DNA from: Scilla litardierei
Lineage: Eukaryota > Streptophyta > Magnoliopsida > Asparagales > Asparagaceae
DNA: 64,000 bases
Reading direction: 5' to 3'
NCBI GenBank assembly: GCA_030789695.1
Contig: CM061133.1
Coordinates: 98,103,128-98,167,127, forward strand
The notes under the pieces are model-generated. The model searched no databases. It worked only from the letters and a program-made list of their open reading frames with translations, and had not been told where the DNA came from. Shown here piece by piece: positions 23,777-34,408 of this stretch. The translations under genes were made by a program, and so were the position numbers. Position 1 is the first letter of the stretch, and each line of letters opens with the position of its first letter.

Positions 23777-24713
23777 CCTATTGTCAAGAAAGGCACAGAT
23801 TAGACTCGTACAAATTACTGGATAACAATAAAATGAATGTCAATACTTCTATTGTTCCGAACTTGCAGAAAGAATGGGACCTGTATGGGCCACCACTAAA
23901 ACCTATCACGCCCCGCTTCCCAAACGACGGAGGCGAAGTGTGATTAAGGCCCGCTTAGGCCGGAGCTGTGAAGCCCGGACCCAATAAGCGTCTGTGTGGT
24001 ACTCCAAGACGAAGGAACAGGTCCCTGCATGTTAGTACAGAACAATAAAAGTACTGAAAAAGAAAACATTCATTTTATTCCAAATTTATCAAATCCAGAG
24101 TACTGAGAGTCCAACAAAGCCTGACACGGCAACAACAACTGAAAGTAAACTACCGGTGCAAGCACCCAACCTAGACAGAAAGTAGACGGTGCTATGCACC
24201 CAACTAATCAGCATTAAGGAAATCTGGAACAGCAACGTGAAGACCTCTAGCTCTGGTCCTCCTCAGTCACGTACTCGGGATCGACGTCCTCTGGCTCTAC
24301 GTACTCTGGCAGGTCCGCCTTGTCAACGTACTCTGGCTCGACACCTGACGTACAGCACCAAAAGAAAGGAACTGTACGTCAGGTAAAGTCTACAAAAGAG
24401 GTCAGACTCTACTGCAAGTGTACCGAACTATTAAACATCAGTTTACTGGTTGATTAGCATGCTGGGGGTATAACAGTGTAACAAAAAGGAAGTAACGTAG
24501 CAGGAAAGTAAAGCGTAGCAAGCAGTAGTCGAAGCTTGTGCTATCGACTACGGGACTAACCTAAGAGTGACAGGACAAGACGGGACAAGTCAAGACGGGA
24601 CAAGACACGTGTGACACGAAGGGTTCACGCCTTACGGTTCGAGGGGGATCAGACCCTCTCCCCGTGCGCACGCTCAACCCTACCCCAACCCAGGAACTCA
24701 GGACAAGAAGATA

Positions 24714-24988
24714 CAGGGATCACCTCCGCTAGGGAAGCATCCGAAACGCCCGTAGGCTTTTTGTATAACAGGGATCACTCTCGCGTGGAGAGCATCCGAA
24801 ACGCCCAGAGGCTTTTTGTGTAACAGGGATCACTCTCGCGTGGAGAGCATCCGAAACGCCCGGAGGCTTTTTGTGTAACAGGGATCACTCTCGCGTGGAG
24901 AGCATCCGAAACGCCCGGAGGCTTTTTGTGTAACAGGGATCACTCTCGCGTGGAGAGCATCCGAAACGCCCGGAGGCTTTTTGTGTAA
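24714..24988. repeat. 55-bp minisatellite, five units (5' LTR)
   Basis: The same family as 16796-17015, with one additional near-identical unit. Confidence 0.95.
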
Positions 24989-26926
24989 CAGGACATGACA
25001 TGCAAGGAAGTGTTATTCTAGGGGGTCCACACGCACGCACACACAAGATAACCCTACGGTGTCAAAATTTGTTGTTGTTGAGCTTAGACTTCGTCGTCAA
25101 GTCTAAGACGTCGAGGGTGACCCGGACGCTATCATTTCACGTCCGGTTTCCTTTGTTCACAGTTTAATAGTTCTAGCAGTCTAAGGCCTAGGCACGGCCG
25201 AAAGAGCAAGTGAGTACACTTGCCTGCGGTGGCGAGCGTGTCGTCCGTCCGGAGCATCTCGTCCAGGCGTCGCATCCGCGGTAGTCCGTCTGAAATAGGA
25301 CACGACGACGGTGTCAAGTCGTGTTTTTCAGTAAGTACTATTTAGGGTTTGTTTCTAGATTGTCGGGACTACCCTATTCGTCAAAGTCACAATTTTTGGT
25401 GTTTCGTTTAACCTAGATCGACTACTATCCTATGTGCACAGAAAATTTGTCCAATCGTCGATCTTTCTACGGTGAGCAGCGTTTTACAGAACTGAAAGAA
25501 AATTTAGTTATAGTTGTCAAGTTTCAGTTTAGGGTTTGATTTTGCTAGGTGTGGGTTTGCTACGAGTTCGGGGAACCAACCTCTCCGGTGTTTGATGTAG
25601 GATGGACGTAGCGTCTGAACGGCGACCGATCCAAACGGCACGGCTATGGAACGTCTTCTTGAGGCGTCTCGGTTACGGGTAGCGTAGCCAGACACGTCCT
25701 GGCAGCGAACCGAAGGTGGGGCAGCGACGAGAAAAGCGGACAGCGAAGACGAGCCCGGTAGCGGTCTCTAGGAGTCGTTGGCGGCGTCGAGAGTCCGTGA
25801 AATAACGAGCAAGTGGAAGTAACGGCAAAAACAGCGAGCAATGGGAAAACAGCGGCCACGGAGGCGAAAACAGCGAGCACGGAGGCAAAAATAGCGAGAG
25901 GGGAGGCGCGGCCGCTGTTTGAATCGTCAGGGATGACGCAATGGCTGCGCAGCGATGAAGTGAAGCCCCGGGGGAGGCGTGGCGGCCTGTCGGTGCTTCC
26001 CGGCGATCAGCGAGGCTTCTCCGGCGACTACGGCGAGGCGGCGATCGGGAAACGGTGGCAGCAGTCGCTGCCGCTGTCGGTTTGTGGAGGGGCCCGCCCA
26101 CGGCTGCTCTCAAGCGATCGGGACGACGGCGTGGGCGCTGCGGGTAGGCGGCCGGAGATCGCAGCGATGCAGGAAAAGCAGCGGCAGCGGCGGTTGTCGT
26201 TGCCGTCGTCGCTGCTGCGGAACACAGCCGGCGACGGGGGGCTTTCAGGCGATCGCGACGGAGTCAAGGCGGCTTCGTGTGGAGGTGGTCGCTGTCAGAG
26301 AAGGCCGGCGGTCGGGGTAGCCGTCGGCGTGGGGTTGAGGCGATGGGGGTTAGGGTTTAGCGAGAGAGGGAGGAGAGTTAATATCGGGGGGTTTTCTTAC
26401 GGCTGGGAAAAATATTCAGCCTGAGTCAAGTGAAAGAAAGTTAGGGTTAGGGTTAGTTTATAAAAGATTTAATTTGATATATAGCAATAGGATTTATTAA
26501 TATTTGGGGGGAGAGAGAGAGATAGGGAAGTGCAAGTAAGGGGAAAATGAGAGTGCAAACAGACAGAATCAAATCCCCTTGATACGTATGATATAACTTA
26601 GGGATATTATTAGATCTGATAGTAAATTCGAAATTTGGATTTGATCAGGGCAAATCAACGGTCCAGATTTAACCGGGAGATATCTCTCGCTACGGGCGTC
26701 CGAAAAATAAACCGAAAATACCGGAGCGATCGTGGAGACGAGACGCACAGGACCACAGAGTCTGATCGTGCGTAACGCCTACCAAGAATTTACGTAAAAT
26801 CAGAAACTGCGTTTCGAGATAAAATACTAAAACGCCCCTACCATTCCAAGTCGTTTTGCGAGAAAGCGAGCCGTGAAATGACGTTCCCAAAAATTACTAT
26901 AAAATTCTACACTCCCATACGATCAC

Positions 26927-28662
26927 TGTTGAGTATTGACTCCCTGGATTTGGTTTTGGATGATGAACAAACATAAATATATCGTGAACTAACTCTTTGT
27001 AAGCGCAGTTATGGAGATCGTCGCCAAACTTCTATGAACATCCAAAGCGACGTCTCAAGACTTCTCAATACATGTGATCGTATGCTTGAAGCTTCGTTGA
27101 AGCTCAAGGACCATTATTGAAGTCATGAAGATTCGATTGAAGCTTTTGAAGACGGTTCGTCAAGTTTATTTAATGTCTTCTAGCTTCATTTTCATAGAAT
27201 GTTAAGCCTTGAGTAGGTCTTACGTTTTTAATCTTCATAACGCTCATATCTTAGAGCTAGGATCTTAGTAGAAGTCCATACGAACTTTCCCGAAGCTTCG
27301 CGCTTCGATTCGCGACTTCTTGTGCATGTTAGTTGGTTCAAGAAGAAGAACCAACCGACTAGATGGTGATCTAGTCGGTTGGCAAAGCTTCTTGGACCGA
27401 CTAGTTTGCCTTCTCAATTTCTAGCTCAGTTACTGTTTACAGTTAGTCGGTCAAAGAAGGTTCACCGACCGACTAGTTGTGAAACTAGTCGGTTAGGAAT
27501 CCTTCTTGGACCGACTAGTTGAACTTCCATTTTTGAGCTTGAGCAACTGTTTATCGTTAGTCGGTCTATGTACATTTGTCGACCGACTAGTTGATGAACT
27601 AGTCGGTCAATATTTGTTCTTGGACCGACTAAATCAATTTGTTCTCAAACTATTTGTTTTATCTCTTAGTCGGTCTAAGTTCACTCACCGACCGACTAGT
27701 TGTGAAACTAGTCGGTTGGCAAGTCTTCTTGGACCGACTAGTTCTTTAAGTCTGAACTTCATCTATTCACTGTTCACCTCTTAGTCGGTTCATGTTGAAT
27801 CACCGACCGATTAGTTGATGAACTAGTCGGTCAGTGATCCTTCTTTGACCGACTAGTCTGCTTCAGAATAGAGCCGTTGGAGCATTAATTGCCACGATTT
27901 TTTGCTCTCTCTTTCCTCTATCCTATATATACTTGGAGTGCTGCATTCATTGCACTCAAGGCTGATATTAAGTGAACTTTAGAGATCAAAAGAGAAGCAT
28001 TAAATCTCATTCAAAGCTCATTCATTTCTCATCTTGAATCTCTCCCTCACTCTTATTTCAAAAGAGAGATTCATTGATTGTGAGCCTTCAAGCCAATAGC
28101 TTGATCCAAGGTCACCAACATCCACCTAGGACTCCATTGCTGGTCATTATCTTGGAGCTAGGGTTTGGTGCCTTCATCTTCCCCAAAATCATCTTTGCCC
28201 TAATTCGTAAGTATACTCAAGGCATAGGTATTTTGTGGTAAGCAATTTCGTATTTCATTTACTTCATTATTGTAAGTGTTTTGCTCTCGGTTGTGAGAGT
28301 TTGTTTGTGATCCCGGGTTGTGGGAGTCACAATTTCATTTGTGTATGATTTGACTTTGTAGAGGTTTTCTACAAGTATTTCATAGTGCAAATTTGAGTTA
28401 GAAGTTTCTAACTCAAGTATCCGGAGGGGATCCGGGTGTTTGGGACGTAGGATCACCGGGAACAAGTCGGAGAGACTTGGGTGGATCCGAACCCGTTAAA
28501 TTGCTTGTTTGCGATTGATTTCTTTGTTGTCTATATTTACATTTCCGCATTTCCGCATTGTTGGTAGAGTTTACAAGATAATTAGGAATTATCTTCTTAA
28601 TTATTTTAAAGTACTATTCACCCCCCTCTAGTACTTGTGCAGTAGCTTCGTAGGGCATTACA
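26927..28662 (+). mobile_element. Sirevirus-like solo LTR (1736 bp)
   Basis: It starts TGTTGAGTATTGAC, ends GGGCATTACA and is flanked by ATCAC on both sides (26922-26926, 28663-28667). The start, the TACTATTCACCCCCCTCTAG near its end and internal palindromes are typical of Sirevirus LTRs; the 59396-61082 LTR has the same plan. No internal region or second LTR is present, so recombination between LTRs removed the rest. A TATATATACTTGGAG box (about 27924) could be its promoter. Confidence 0.8.
27345..27860. repeat. Palindromic minisatellite in solo LTR (ACCGACTAGT family)
   Basis: Four to five units of about 110 bp each carry ACCGACTAGT, a short loop (TGATGA or TGTGAA) and ACTAGTCGGT, plus single copies of each half. 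It lies upstream of the TATA-like box. Confidence 0.85.
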
Positions 28663-28778
28663 ATCACAACGGCATATCACATCGCATATGTCGGAATCCA
28701 GAAATAGCCAAATAAAATACGTGCACGATAAAGCACGTGCACGCAAAAGATTCATAAGTTCGGAAAGCGACCGTTACA

Positions 28779-30064
28779 GGGTGCATGGGTGTGTATGTGT
28801 GGGGTGTGCATTTGGGTGGGGGTGTGTGTGCGCGCACGACGCGCGTGTGCATGGGGGGTGGGAGTGTGTGCGTGCATGGGGAGGGTGTATGGGCATGTGT
28901 TTGTGTGCATCGGGTGTGTGTGCATGGGGTGGGTGAGTGTGTGCATGGGTGGATGTGTGCATGTGTGGGTGGGTGTGGGCATGTGGTGTGTGTGCATGTG
29001 GTGGGTGTGTGCATGGGTGGTGTGTGTGTGCGCATTAGGTGGGTTGATGCATGGGTTTGTGTGTGTGTGCGTGCATGGGGTGTGGGTGTTGGCATGGGTG
29101 TGTGTGCATGGGGTGTGCACGCATCAGGGTGGGTTGGTGTATGGTTTTGTGTGTGTGTGTGTGCTTGCATGGGGGTGGGTGTGGGCATGGGTGTGTGCAT
29201 GGGGTGGGTGGGTGTGTGCATTGGGGTGGGTTGTTGCATGGGGGTAGGTGTGGGCATGGGGTGGATGGGTGTATTGGGTGGGTGGTGCATTGGGGTGGGT
29301 GTGTGCATGTGTGATCGTCTACCTTGTAGTGCCTATATTGAGCCAATATTTCATCAGGTCACACACGCCCATGCACCCACCCACCCCAAAGCACACACAC
29401 CTCATGCACACAACCAACACATGCACGCACACCCACCCCATGCACACAACCCACCCACCCACGCACACACCCCCACCCCACACAACCCCACCCCCACCCC
29501 ACACAACCCCACCCCCACCCATGCACACACTCACCCTAAGCACACACCCTCTATGCATAAAAAACCCATGTACACAGCCCACCCACCCACCCAGACACAC
29601 CCAGACACCCCCCAATGCCCACACCCACCCACCTATGCGCGCACACACACACATGCACACACACCCCCTTAAGCGCACACACCCCACCCACCCCACGCGC
29701 ACACACCCATCCCATGCACACACACCCCAACCACACCCACCCCCCACACACCCCATGCACACACACCCCACAAGCCATCAACCCACCCACCGCCACGCGC
29801 GCACACCCACCCCCTCCTATAAACACACCCACCCACCCATGCACCAACACCCACACCCCAAGCACACACACACCCCCACACACCCACACCCCCCACGCAC
29901 ATCCACACACCCACCCCCAAGCACACACACCCACGCACACAACCCACCTACCCACGCGCACACACCCCATGCACACCCCCCAATGCACACACACCACACA
30001 CACAACCCCTCCACCCCACGCACGAACGCGCACACACCCACTCACCCACCCCATGCACCATCCC

Positions 30065-30066
<2 letters not shown>
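28779..30066. repeat. R1 giant TG/CA palindrome
   Basis: The left arm (28779-29313) is rich in TGTGTGCATGGGTGG words. The right arm (29357-30066) holds the complementary CACCCATGCACACA words. A 43-base unique spacer (29314-29356) separates them. Long frames on both strands are compositional and are not genes. Confidence 0.9.
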
Positions 30067-30067
<1 letters not shown>

Positions 30068-30137
<70 letters not shown>

Positions 30138-30430
30138 GGGGGGGGAGAGAGAGAATTGGGGGGAGAGAGAGAATCGGTAGAGAGAGATTCGGGGCAGAGA
30201 GAGAGGAAAGAGAACCAGTAGAGAGAGATAGAGAGAGAATGAGTATAGAGAGAGATATATATGTGAGTGAGAGAATCGGTAGAGAGAGATTCGGTGTAGG
30301 AGAGAAAGAGAGAGATAATCTGTAGAGAGAGGAGAGAGAATCAGTAGAGACAGAGATAGATAGAGAGAATCGGGGGAGGGGAAGAGAGAGCGAGGAGAGA
30401 ATCGGGGAAGGGGGAGAGAGCGAGGAGGGG
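30068..30430. repeat. GA microsatellite and degenerate GA-rich tract
   Basis: A (GA)n run of about 67 bases (30068-30134) grades into GA-rich sequence with recurring GAATCGGTAGAGAGAG units. It ends 270 bases before the LysM gene start and could act as a GAGA-type promoter element. Confidence 0.85.
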
Positions 30431-30480
30431 CAAAACGGTCTAAGTTAACATCGTTAGCCTATTTTCTGCCACATGGTATC

Positions 30481-30553
30481 AATTTGTCACAAAATGAACC
30501 TCAGGGCATTTATGTAAAAATAGCCTAACATTAAGATATTTTTATGCAATTAA
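30481..30553. repeat. Candidate inverted repeat, right end of R1 foldback unit
   Basis: Inverted match to 15731-15801. It sits 147 bases upstream of the LysM start codon. Confidence 0.6.
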
Positions 30554-30699
30554 GTAAACGTGGTTCTGTAAAAATCGGCCTAGTAATAGAGCAAGCATTC
30601 CCTGTTTTCAACACTCCTCTTCCGTCCTTTTCACTTCCCCCACACCAGAAAGAAAGCGAAAAAGCTTCGCCACTCCAGTGTGGCAGTGTCCAGAAAACG

Positions 30700-31357
30700 A
30701 TGATGATGATGAAAAGGCACTTGCTGCTGCTGCTGCTGCCGCTCCTCCTCCTCCTCCTCCCCACCTCGATGCCCGCCACGTTCACCTGCACCACCCCTTC
30801 AAAGTCCACGTGCCACTCCCTCATCGGCTACACGAACCCAAACTCCACCACCCTCCTCCACATCAAATCCCTATTCCAAGTCAAATCCCTCCGCTCCCTC
30901 CTCGCCGCCAACAACCTGCCACTCTCCACCCCTCCCTCTCACCCCATCCCGCCCGGATCCACAACCCGCATCCGCTTCACCTGCCGCTGCCTAAACGGGT
31001 CCGGATCCGCCGCCCGCATGCCCGTCTACAAGGTCCATCCCGGCGACGGCCTCGACTCCATCGCCCGAACCGTCTTCAACGGGCTCGTCACCATCCAGGA
31101 GATCGCATCCGCCAGCAATATATCGGATCCGAACCTGATTCAGGTGGGCCAGTCGCTCAGGATCCCGCTGCCCTGCAGCTGCGATGACGTGGACGGGCAG
31201 AAGGTGGTTCATTATGGACACGTGGTGGTGAATGGGAGCTCGCTGGCTGGGATCGGGTCGGAGTTTGGGGTCTCGGAGCAGGTTTTGATGCGGGTTAACG
31301 GGATTAAGGATCCGAAAGCGCTGCTCGCCGGCCAAGTTCTGGATGTGCCCCTGAGAG
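30700..31357 (+). CDS. LysM domain GPI-anchored-type protein, exon 1 (LYM1/LYM3, LYP4/LYP6-like)
   Basis: The start at four Met codons begins a leucine-rich signal peptide (about residues 1-26). An earlier in-frame Met (30544) falls in repeat-derived sequence and was not used. The mature part has a diverged first LysM-like region (30-95), a CRC motif (95-97), a LysM module (108-157, VYKVHPGDGLDSIA), a CSC motif (159-161) and another LysM module (170-218). Four NxS/T sites suggest glycosylation. The exon ends in phase 1 at AGAG/GTAATT (31357); the family usually continues with Ala-Cys, which this phase allows. Such proteins sit on the outer plasma membrane and bind peptidoglycan or chitin fragments with CERK1-type kinases; this is family knowledge. 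Later exons, including any GPI signal, were not found here. GC content is far above the surroundings. Confidence 0.85.
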
Positions 31358-31859
31358 GTAATTTCTTTATTTTATTTTATTTTATTTTATATGTTTTAGT
31401 GTGAAAGAGGAATCTTTTGTTTTTTAATTGATATTAAATAATGGATCAGAATGTTGGCGATCGTATAGGTTGTCGGTAGTGATGGCTAATGTCGGAATTC
31501 GGTTATAAAAGTTGATTATTTGCACTTAGCACCTTGTATCATTAACTTAATAGCATCAAGATCTTTTTATGATAAAAACCTTAAATTTTAGCTATTAGCT
31601 ACAATAATTTTGTGAAACTACATGAACTTGGCCAGACGTCTGGTGGAACACTTCTAGCCGTCTGGTAAAAGACTGAACGCACATTAAAGAGTGTTTTGGC
31701 CTATGAACTTATTGGGATGGGTTCTAAGATATTCATATTGTTCTCGATGATGGAAAATGATGCAAATGAGTGTGTGGGTGCATATATTCAAGGCTACAAA
31801 TATTCTATGAAATAAAAGCCAAAATGCATGAAGAAAATATAAAATAACACTGGAACACT
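31358..31859 (+). other. Intron start or intergenic DNA after LysM exon 1
   Basis: AT-rich sequence beginning with a plausible donor and a TTTTA microsatellite (31369-31390). CAGACGTCTGG and CCGTCTGG words occur near 31635. No second exon seen. Confidence 0.5.
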
Positions 31860-32040
31860 TCATTCTTGATGCAATGCATTTGCTCCATAGTCTTGACTCC
31901 ATCAACCCTCACTTATTGTTTTATCTCCCCATCAAGATAATCATTAGCAAATCTGAGGCTAAAACATATGAGATGATTAGCACACAACATAATGTTGATC
32001 ATAATCAAAATAACCTAGGTCTTGACCTCAAGAACCAACA
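31860..32040 (-). repeat. Decayed Sirevirus-like LTR fragment
   Basis: It resembles 60840-61075, for example the words around AACATAATGTTG and TCATCAAAATAA, but with many differences. No boundaries can be set. Confidence 0.5.
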
Positions 32041-32199
32041 ATTGTTTGATCATCTAGATTCCTCACTAAAGATGGCGAGCTTCATAGTGAATGATGCAAT
32101 GATCTGCAATGCGCTCTATTGGAAAAAAGACGGTAGAGCTCCAAGTAGTTCAGTTAACCGGTTGATACTCCGTTAGCAACCGGTTAAGCCAATCCTTCA

Positions 32200-32659
32200 T
32201 TGCTCTTGTGTGGCCTCTCACACTCCACCCCACAAACGGTGATGGAGGTTGGAGCTACTTCAGGATTCACGTAAGCATCAGCCACATCGCAGTACGTAGA
32301 AGCTGGAATTGGTGTCAATCGATTGGATGAGTTGGTGCCTAACCAATTGAAAGAGCAAAGGGCTTGTGACCACGGTCTAGATAGAGTAAGGTAGATGGAT
32401 GATCATTCAAGGGGAGGCTTGATGTGTGCCTTTGTTCGAGGGGAGGATTGTTGGGATGTGAACAATAGTCCCACATCGGTTATGGTTGGGAGGGTCTTGA
32501 GTTTATAATGGGGTAAAAATCTCCATTGGTATGGGTCCTTTTAAGGCAAAATCCCAAGAGCAAAACCAGTTGAGCCGGTGTGCTCAATTGGACAATATCA
32601 AACAATTGTGTGGATTTGTGGGCCATATTATAAAAATTAACAGTAATTAGGATCCAACA
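32200..32659 (+). mobile_element. 3' end of a decayed LTR element with one 211-bp LTR
   Basis: A purine-rich tract (GAGGGGAGGAT) precedes TGTTGGGATGTGAAC at 32449. The LTR ends GATCCAACA at 32659. The TGTGAACAATAGTCCCACATCGG-type start (32454-32476) is common in plant LTRs. The upstream part is truncated and no TSD can be seen. Confidence 0.6.
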
Positions 32660-33990
32660 TTAAAACATATGACATTTGAAGGATGCCAAGGAGAATTAGA
32701 TATTTACTATATGTTGTCATAATCCAACCACCATCTCTTCATCAGCAACCCCCATAAGAACGTCATCAGATAAAAAAACTGTATGATATAGTAAGTGTCT
32801 TATTTTTTAGGGTTGCTTTCTCTACATCATACATTGAATGTGGCATTTTGTCTTTTACGGCTAGAAGATCCTGTTGTATCAACAAAACATGCAACTTGAT
32901 ATGTCAATGACTAGGGCTATTTTTGTTGGAATTATAGACTTAATTCATACCATCTATCATCAAGGGTTGCAAACAATATAAGCAAATGCATTCTCCGTTT
33001 CCAAGTGCTCTCTTGTGTTCTTATGTGAGTGTGAGAGAGTTTGATAGAAGGCAGACTTGGCCATTCTAAGAGATAGTGTGAGCTAAGTTCCGCATGAGAT
33101 TGGGATTGTCAAGTAGCTAAACAATCAGCCCGTGGCATATAGCCACGACCCACATGTTGAGTGCTTTCTTTAATTTCTGTGATCACCACTTTGAAATTAC
33201 TTTTTTGTTATTCATGATCTAGTCGATTTACATTCCCTTTATTAATAAATTTTGCCAGCAACACAACTTCTTTTAAAATACATTGTGTGTAACGAAAGAA
33301 AATTGAATTGGAGAAGCAATGACAATAACTAGAAGGGATTTTACATTGAATCATTATAAACTAAATATAATAGGCTGTGAATGGTGCATCTAATGAGGCA
33401 AATCCTGAATAAGATACTCTAGTCTTAGCAAGTGGACGTGCTTCGCATTCTCCAGTCACACGACAGATACTCATCAAATATGCAATCTCCATAGCAATCT
33501 CCACAAATTCATGGCTACATCTTGATACGGGGCCTCTTATCAAGGGACAGCCAGAAGCCCTGCATAAATTGCAGTCAATGCTCTGGTTTCAAGATGTCCA
33601 AATGATGTACATAATAAAACCTCAAATTAACTTGCCATCTAATCTTGATGATAGTGTGCCAAATCATTCATAGAGGTTCGCTAGGATGGAATACAAGCTG
33701 AATGGATATCACAATTAACCTTGAATCAGTCCAATAATTGTATCTCTGATGTCTCAATCAAATTCTCTCCTAAAATTTACCAAGGCAAGAGTATAACAAA
33801 CCAGAGGGCAGTAGAAAGGAGGCATGTATCTGCTACAAAAGCTATGTAACTGTTTAGTCCACAACGGTGAGATGTTATTAGAACATACCATACACAATAT
33901 TTAGAATTCTTACCCAACAGAGTGTGGCATCGTATACTTCTTGTGTTCAAAATCCCAAATGCGTGGGCAGGATGGCAGGGGTGTTGTTGA
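32660..33990. other. Intergenic, no gene recognised
   Basis: AT-rich sequence with only short frames. A GTGAGATGTTATTAGAA word (about 33867) and a TGTTCAAAATCCCAAATG word (33934-33951) look like worn flanks of the hairpins that follow, but do not make a clear stem. Confidence 0.4.
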
Positions 33991-34098
33991 GCAGCTGAAC
34001 GTGAGATATTGGAGGAAATTGAACCTGGAGGAAATTGAACCTGCTCGTTTTTTTCCCAGAAGGTTCAGTCGCCTCCAATTCTCATATTCAGATCCCAA
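33991..34098 (-). ncRNA. MIR2275: MIR2275-like hairpin A
   Basis: On the minus strand the 5' arm (TATGAGAATTGGAGGCGAC) pairs with the 3' arm. The 22-nt 3' arm candidate is 34002-34023, ending TTTCCTCCAATATCTCA, the core of miR2275 as I recall it. The 3' arm has one extra base opposite GAGAATTGG, the asymmetric bulge expected for 22-nt miRNAs. GGAGGAAATTGAACCT is duplicated toward the loop (34011-34026 and 34027-34042), which may allow alternative folding. miR2275 starts 24-nt phasiRNA production in anthers. Strand and arm are inferred from the known family. Confidence 0.8.
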
Positions 34099-34130
34099 GT
34101 GCGGAAAAAAGGAATCCGGTAGAACGGTTG

Positions 34131-34220
34131 AGTAGTTGAATGTGAGATATTGGAGGAAATCAAACCAATGCTGGGGCAACTGGATTGATCCCCTCCAACT
34201 CTCACGTTCAGAACCCAACA
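34131..34220 (-). ncRNA. MIR2275: MIR2275-like hairpin B (best member)
   Basis: This is the most regular stem: about 28 pairs with one asymmetric bulge on the 3' arm. The 22-nt 3' arm candidate (34143-34164) differs, from memory, at one base (position 5) from rice miR2275a. The star candidate is 34182-34202 (minus AGAGTTGGAGGGGATCAATC), close to the known 5p form. The loop is about 15 bases. It lies 32 bases from hairpin A, as in polycistronic MIR2275 loci. Confidence 0.85.
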
Positions 34221-34302
34221 TCCGTCGCATAGCAAAGGGTTGGTCTATTTCCTCCATCACTTATCTTCAGATTTTCGATATTCTGTAGCCAGAAGTTCGA
34301 TT

Positions 34303-34408
34303 GAGCTGTCGAAGATGAGATGTTGGAGAAAATCGAACCTTACACTAGTGTTTTATTCATCGAGGGAAAACGTTCGATTTCCTGCAACTCTCATATTCAA
34401 GACCCAAA
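34303..34408 (-). ncRNA. MIR2275: MIR2275-like hairpin C (diverged)
   Basis: It has the same flanks (GGGTCTTGAATATGAGAG on the minus-strand 5' arm), stem length and bulge. The 3' arm candidate (34316-34337) ends TTTTCTCCAACATCTCA, two changes from the consensus core. The 5' arm reads GTTGCAGG, so it has a mismatch at one former G-C pair. It may be less active or have shifted targets. Confidence 0.7.

Larger units (their letters stand above)
15986..28778 (-). mobile_element. Tekay-like chromovirus (Ty3/Gypsy), with nested solo LTR
   Basis: It is bounded by GGGTG target duplications (15981-15985 and 28779-28783). LTRs start TGTCACGCC and end CCGTTACA: 15986-19072 (3' LTR) and 23904-28778 (5' LTR, holding a 1736-bp solo LTR plus its 5-bp TSD). 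Internal order on the minus strand is gag, protease, reverse transcriptase, RNase H, integrase and a chromodomain-like C terminus, typical of Tekay/Del chromoviruses. Sense-strand stops and a frameshift make this copy defective. The PPT (minus, AGTGGGGTAGAA) lies at 19073-19084. A PBS next to 23903 is not clear. Confidence 0.92.
23904..28778 (-). repeat. Chromovirus 5' LTR, split by a solo LTR
   Basis: It matches 15986-19072 apart from the insert at 26927-28662. The inner end reads TATCACG rather than TGTCACG, a single C/T-type change that breaks the canonical terminus. Without the insert and its TSD copy it is about 3134 bp, longer than its partner largely because of one extra 55-bp unit. 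Confidence 0.9.

Noticed and set aside
23870..23903. tRNA-Met-like words next to the chromovirus 5' LTR as a PBS
   Set aside because: The likeness is in the sense, not complementary, orientation; the expected TGGTATCAGAGC is only weakly matched.
24714..24988. CRISPR-like regular repeat
   Set aside because: Head-to-tail minisatellite with no spacers, in a plant LTR.
28785..30325. Open frames of 150-310 codons rich in His, Pro and Thr, or Val, Gly and Cys
   Set aside because: They come from TG/CA and GA repeats, are open in several frames and both strands, and have no domain.
33862..33951. A further MIR2275-like hairpin upstream of A
   Set aside because: Only flank words are recognisable; the arms do not pair convincingly.
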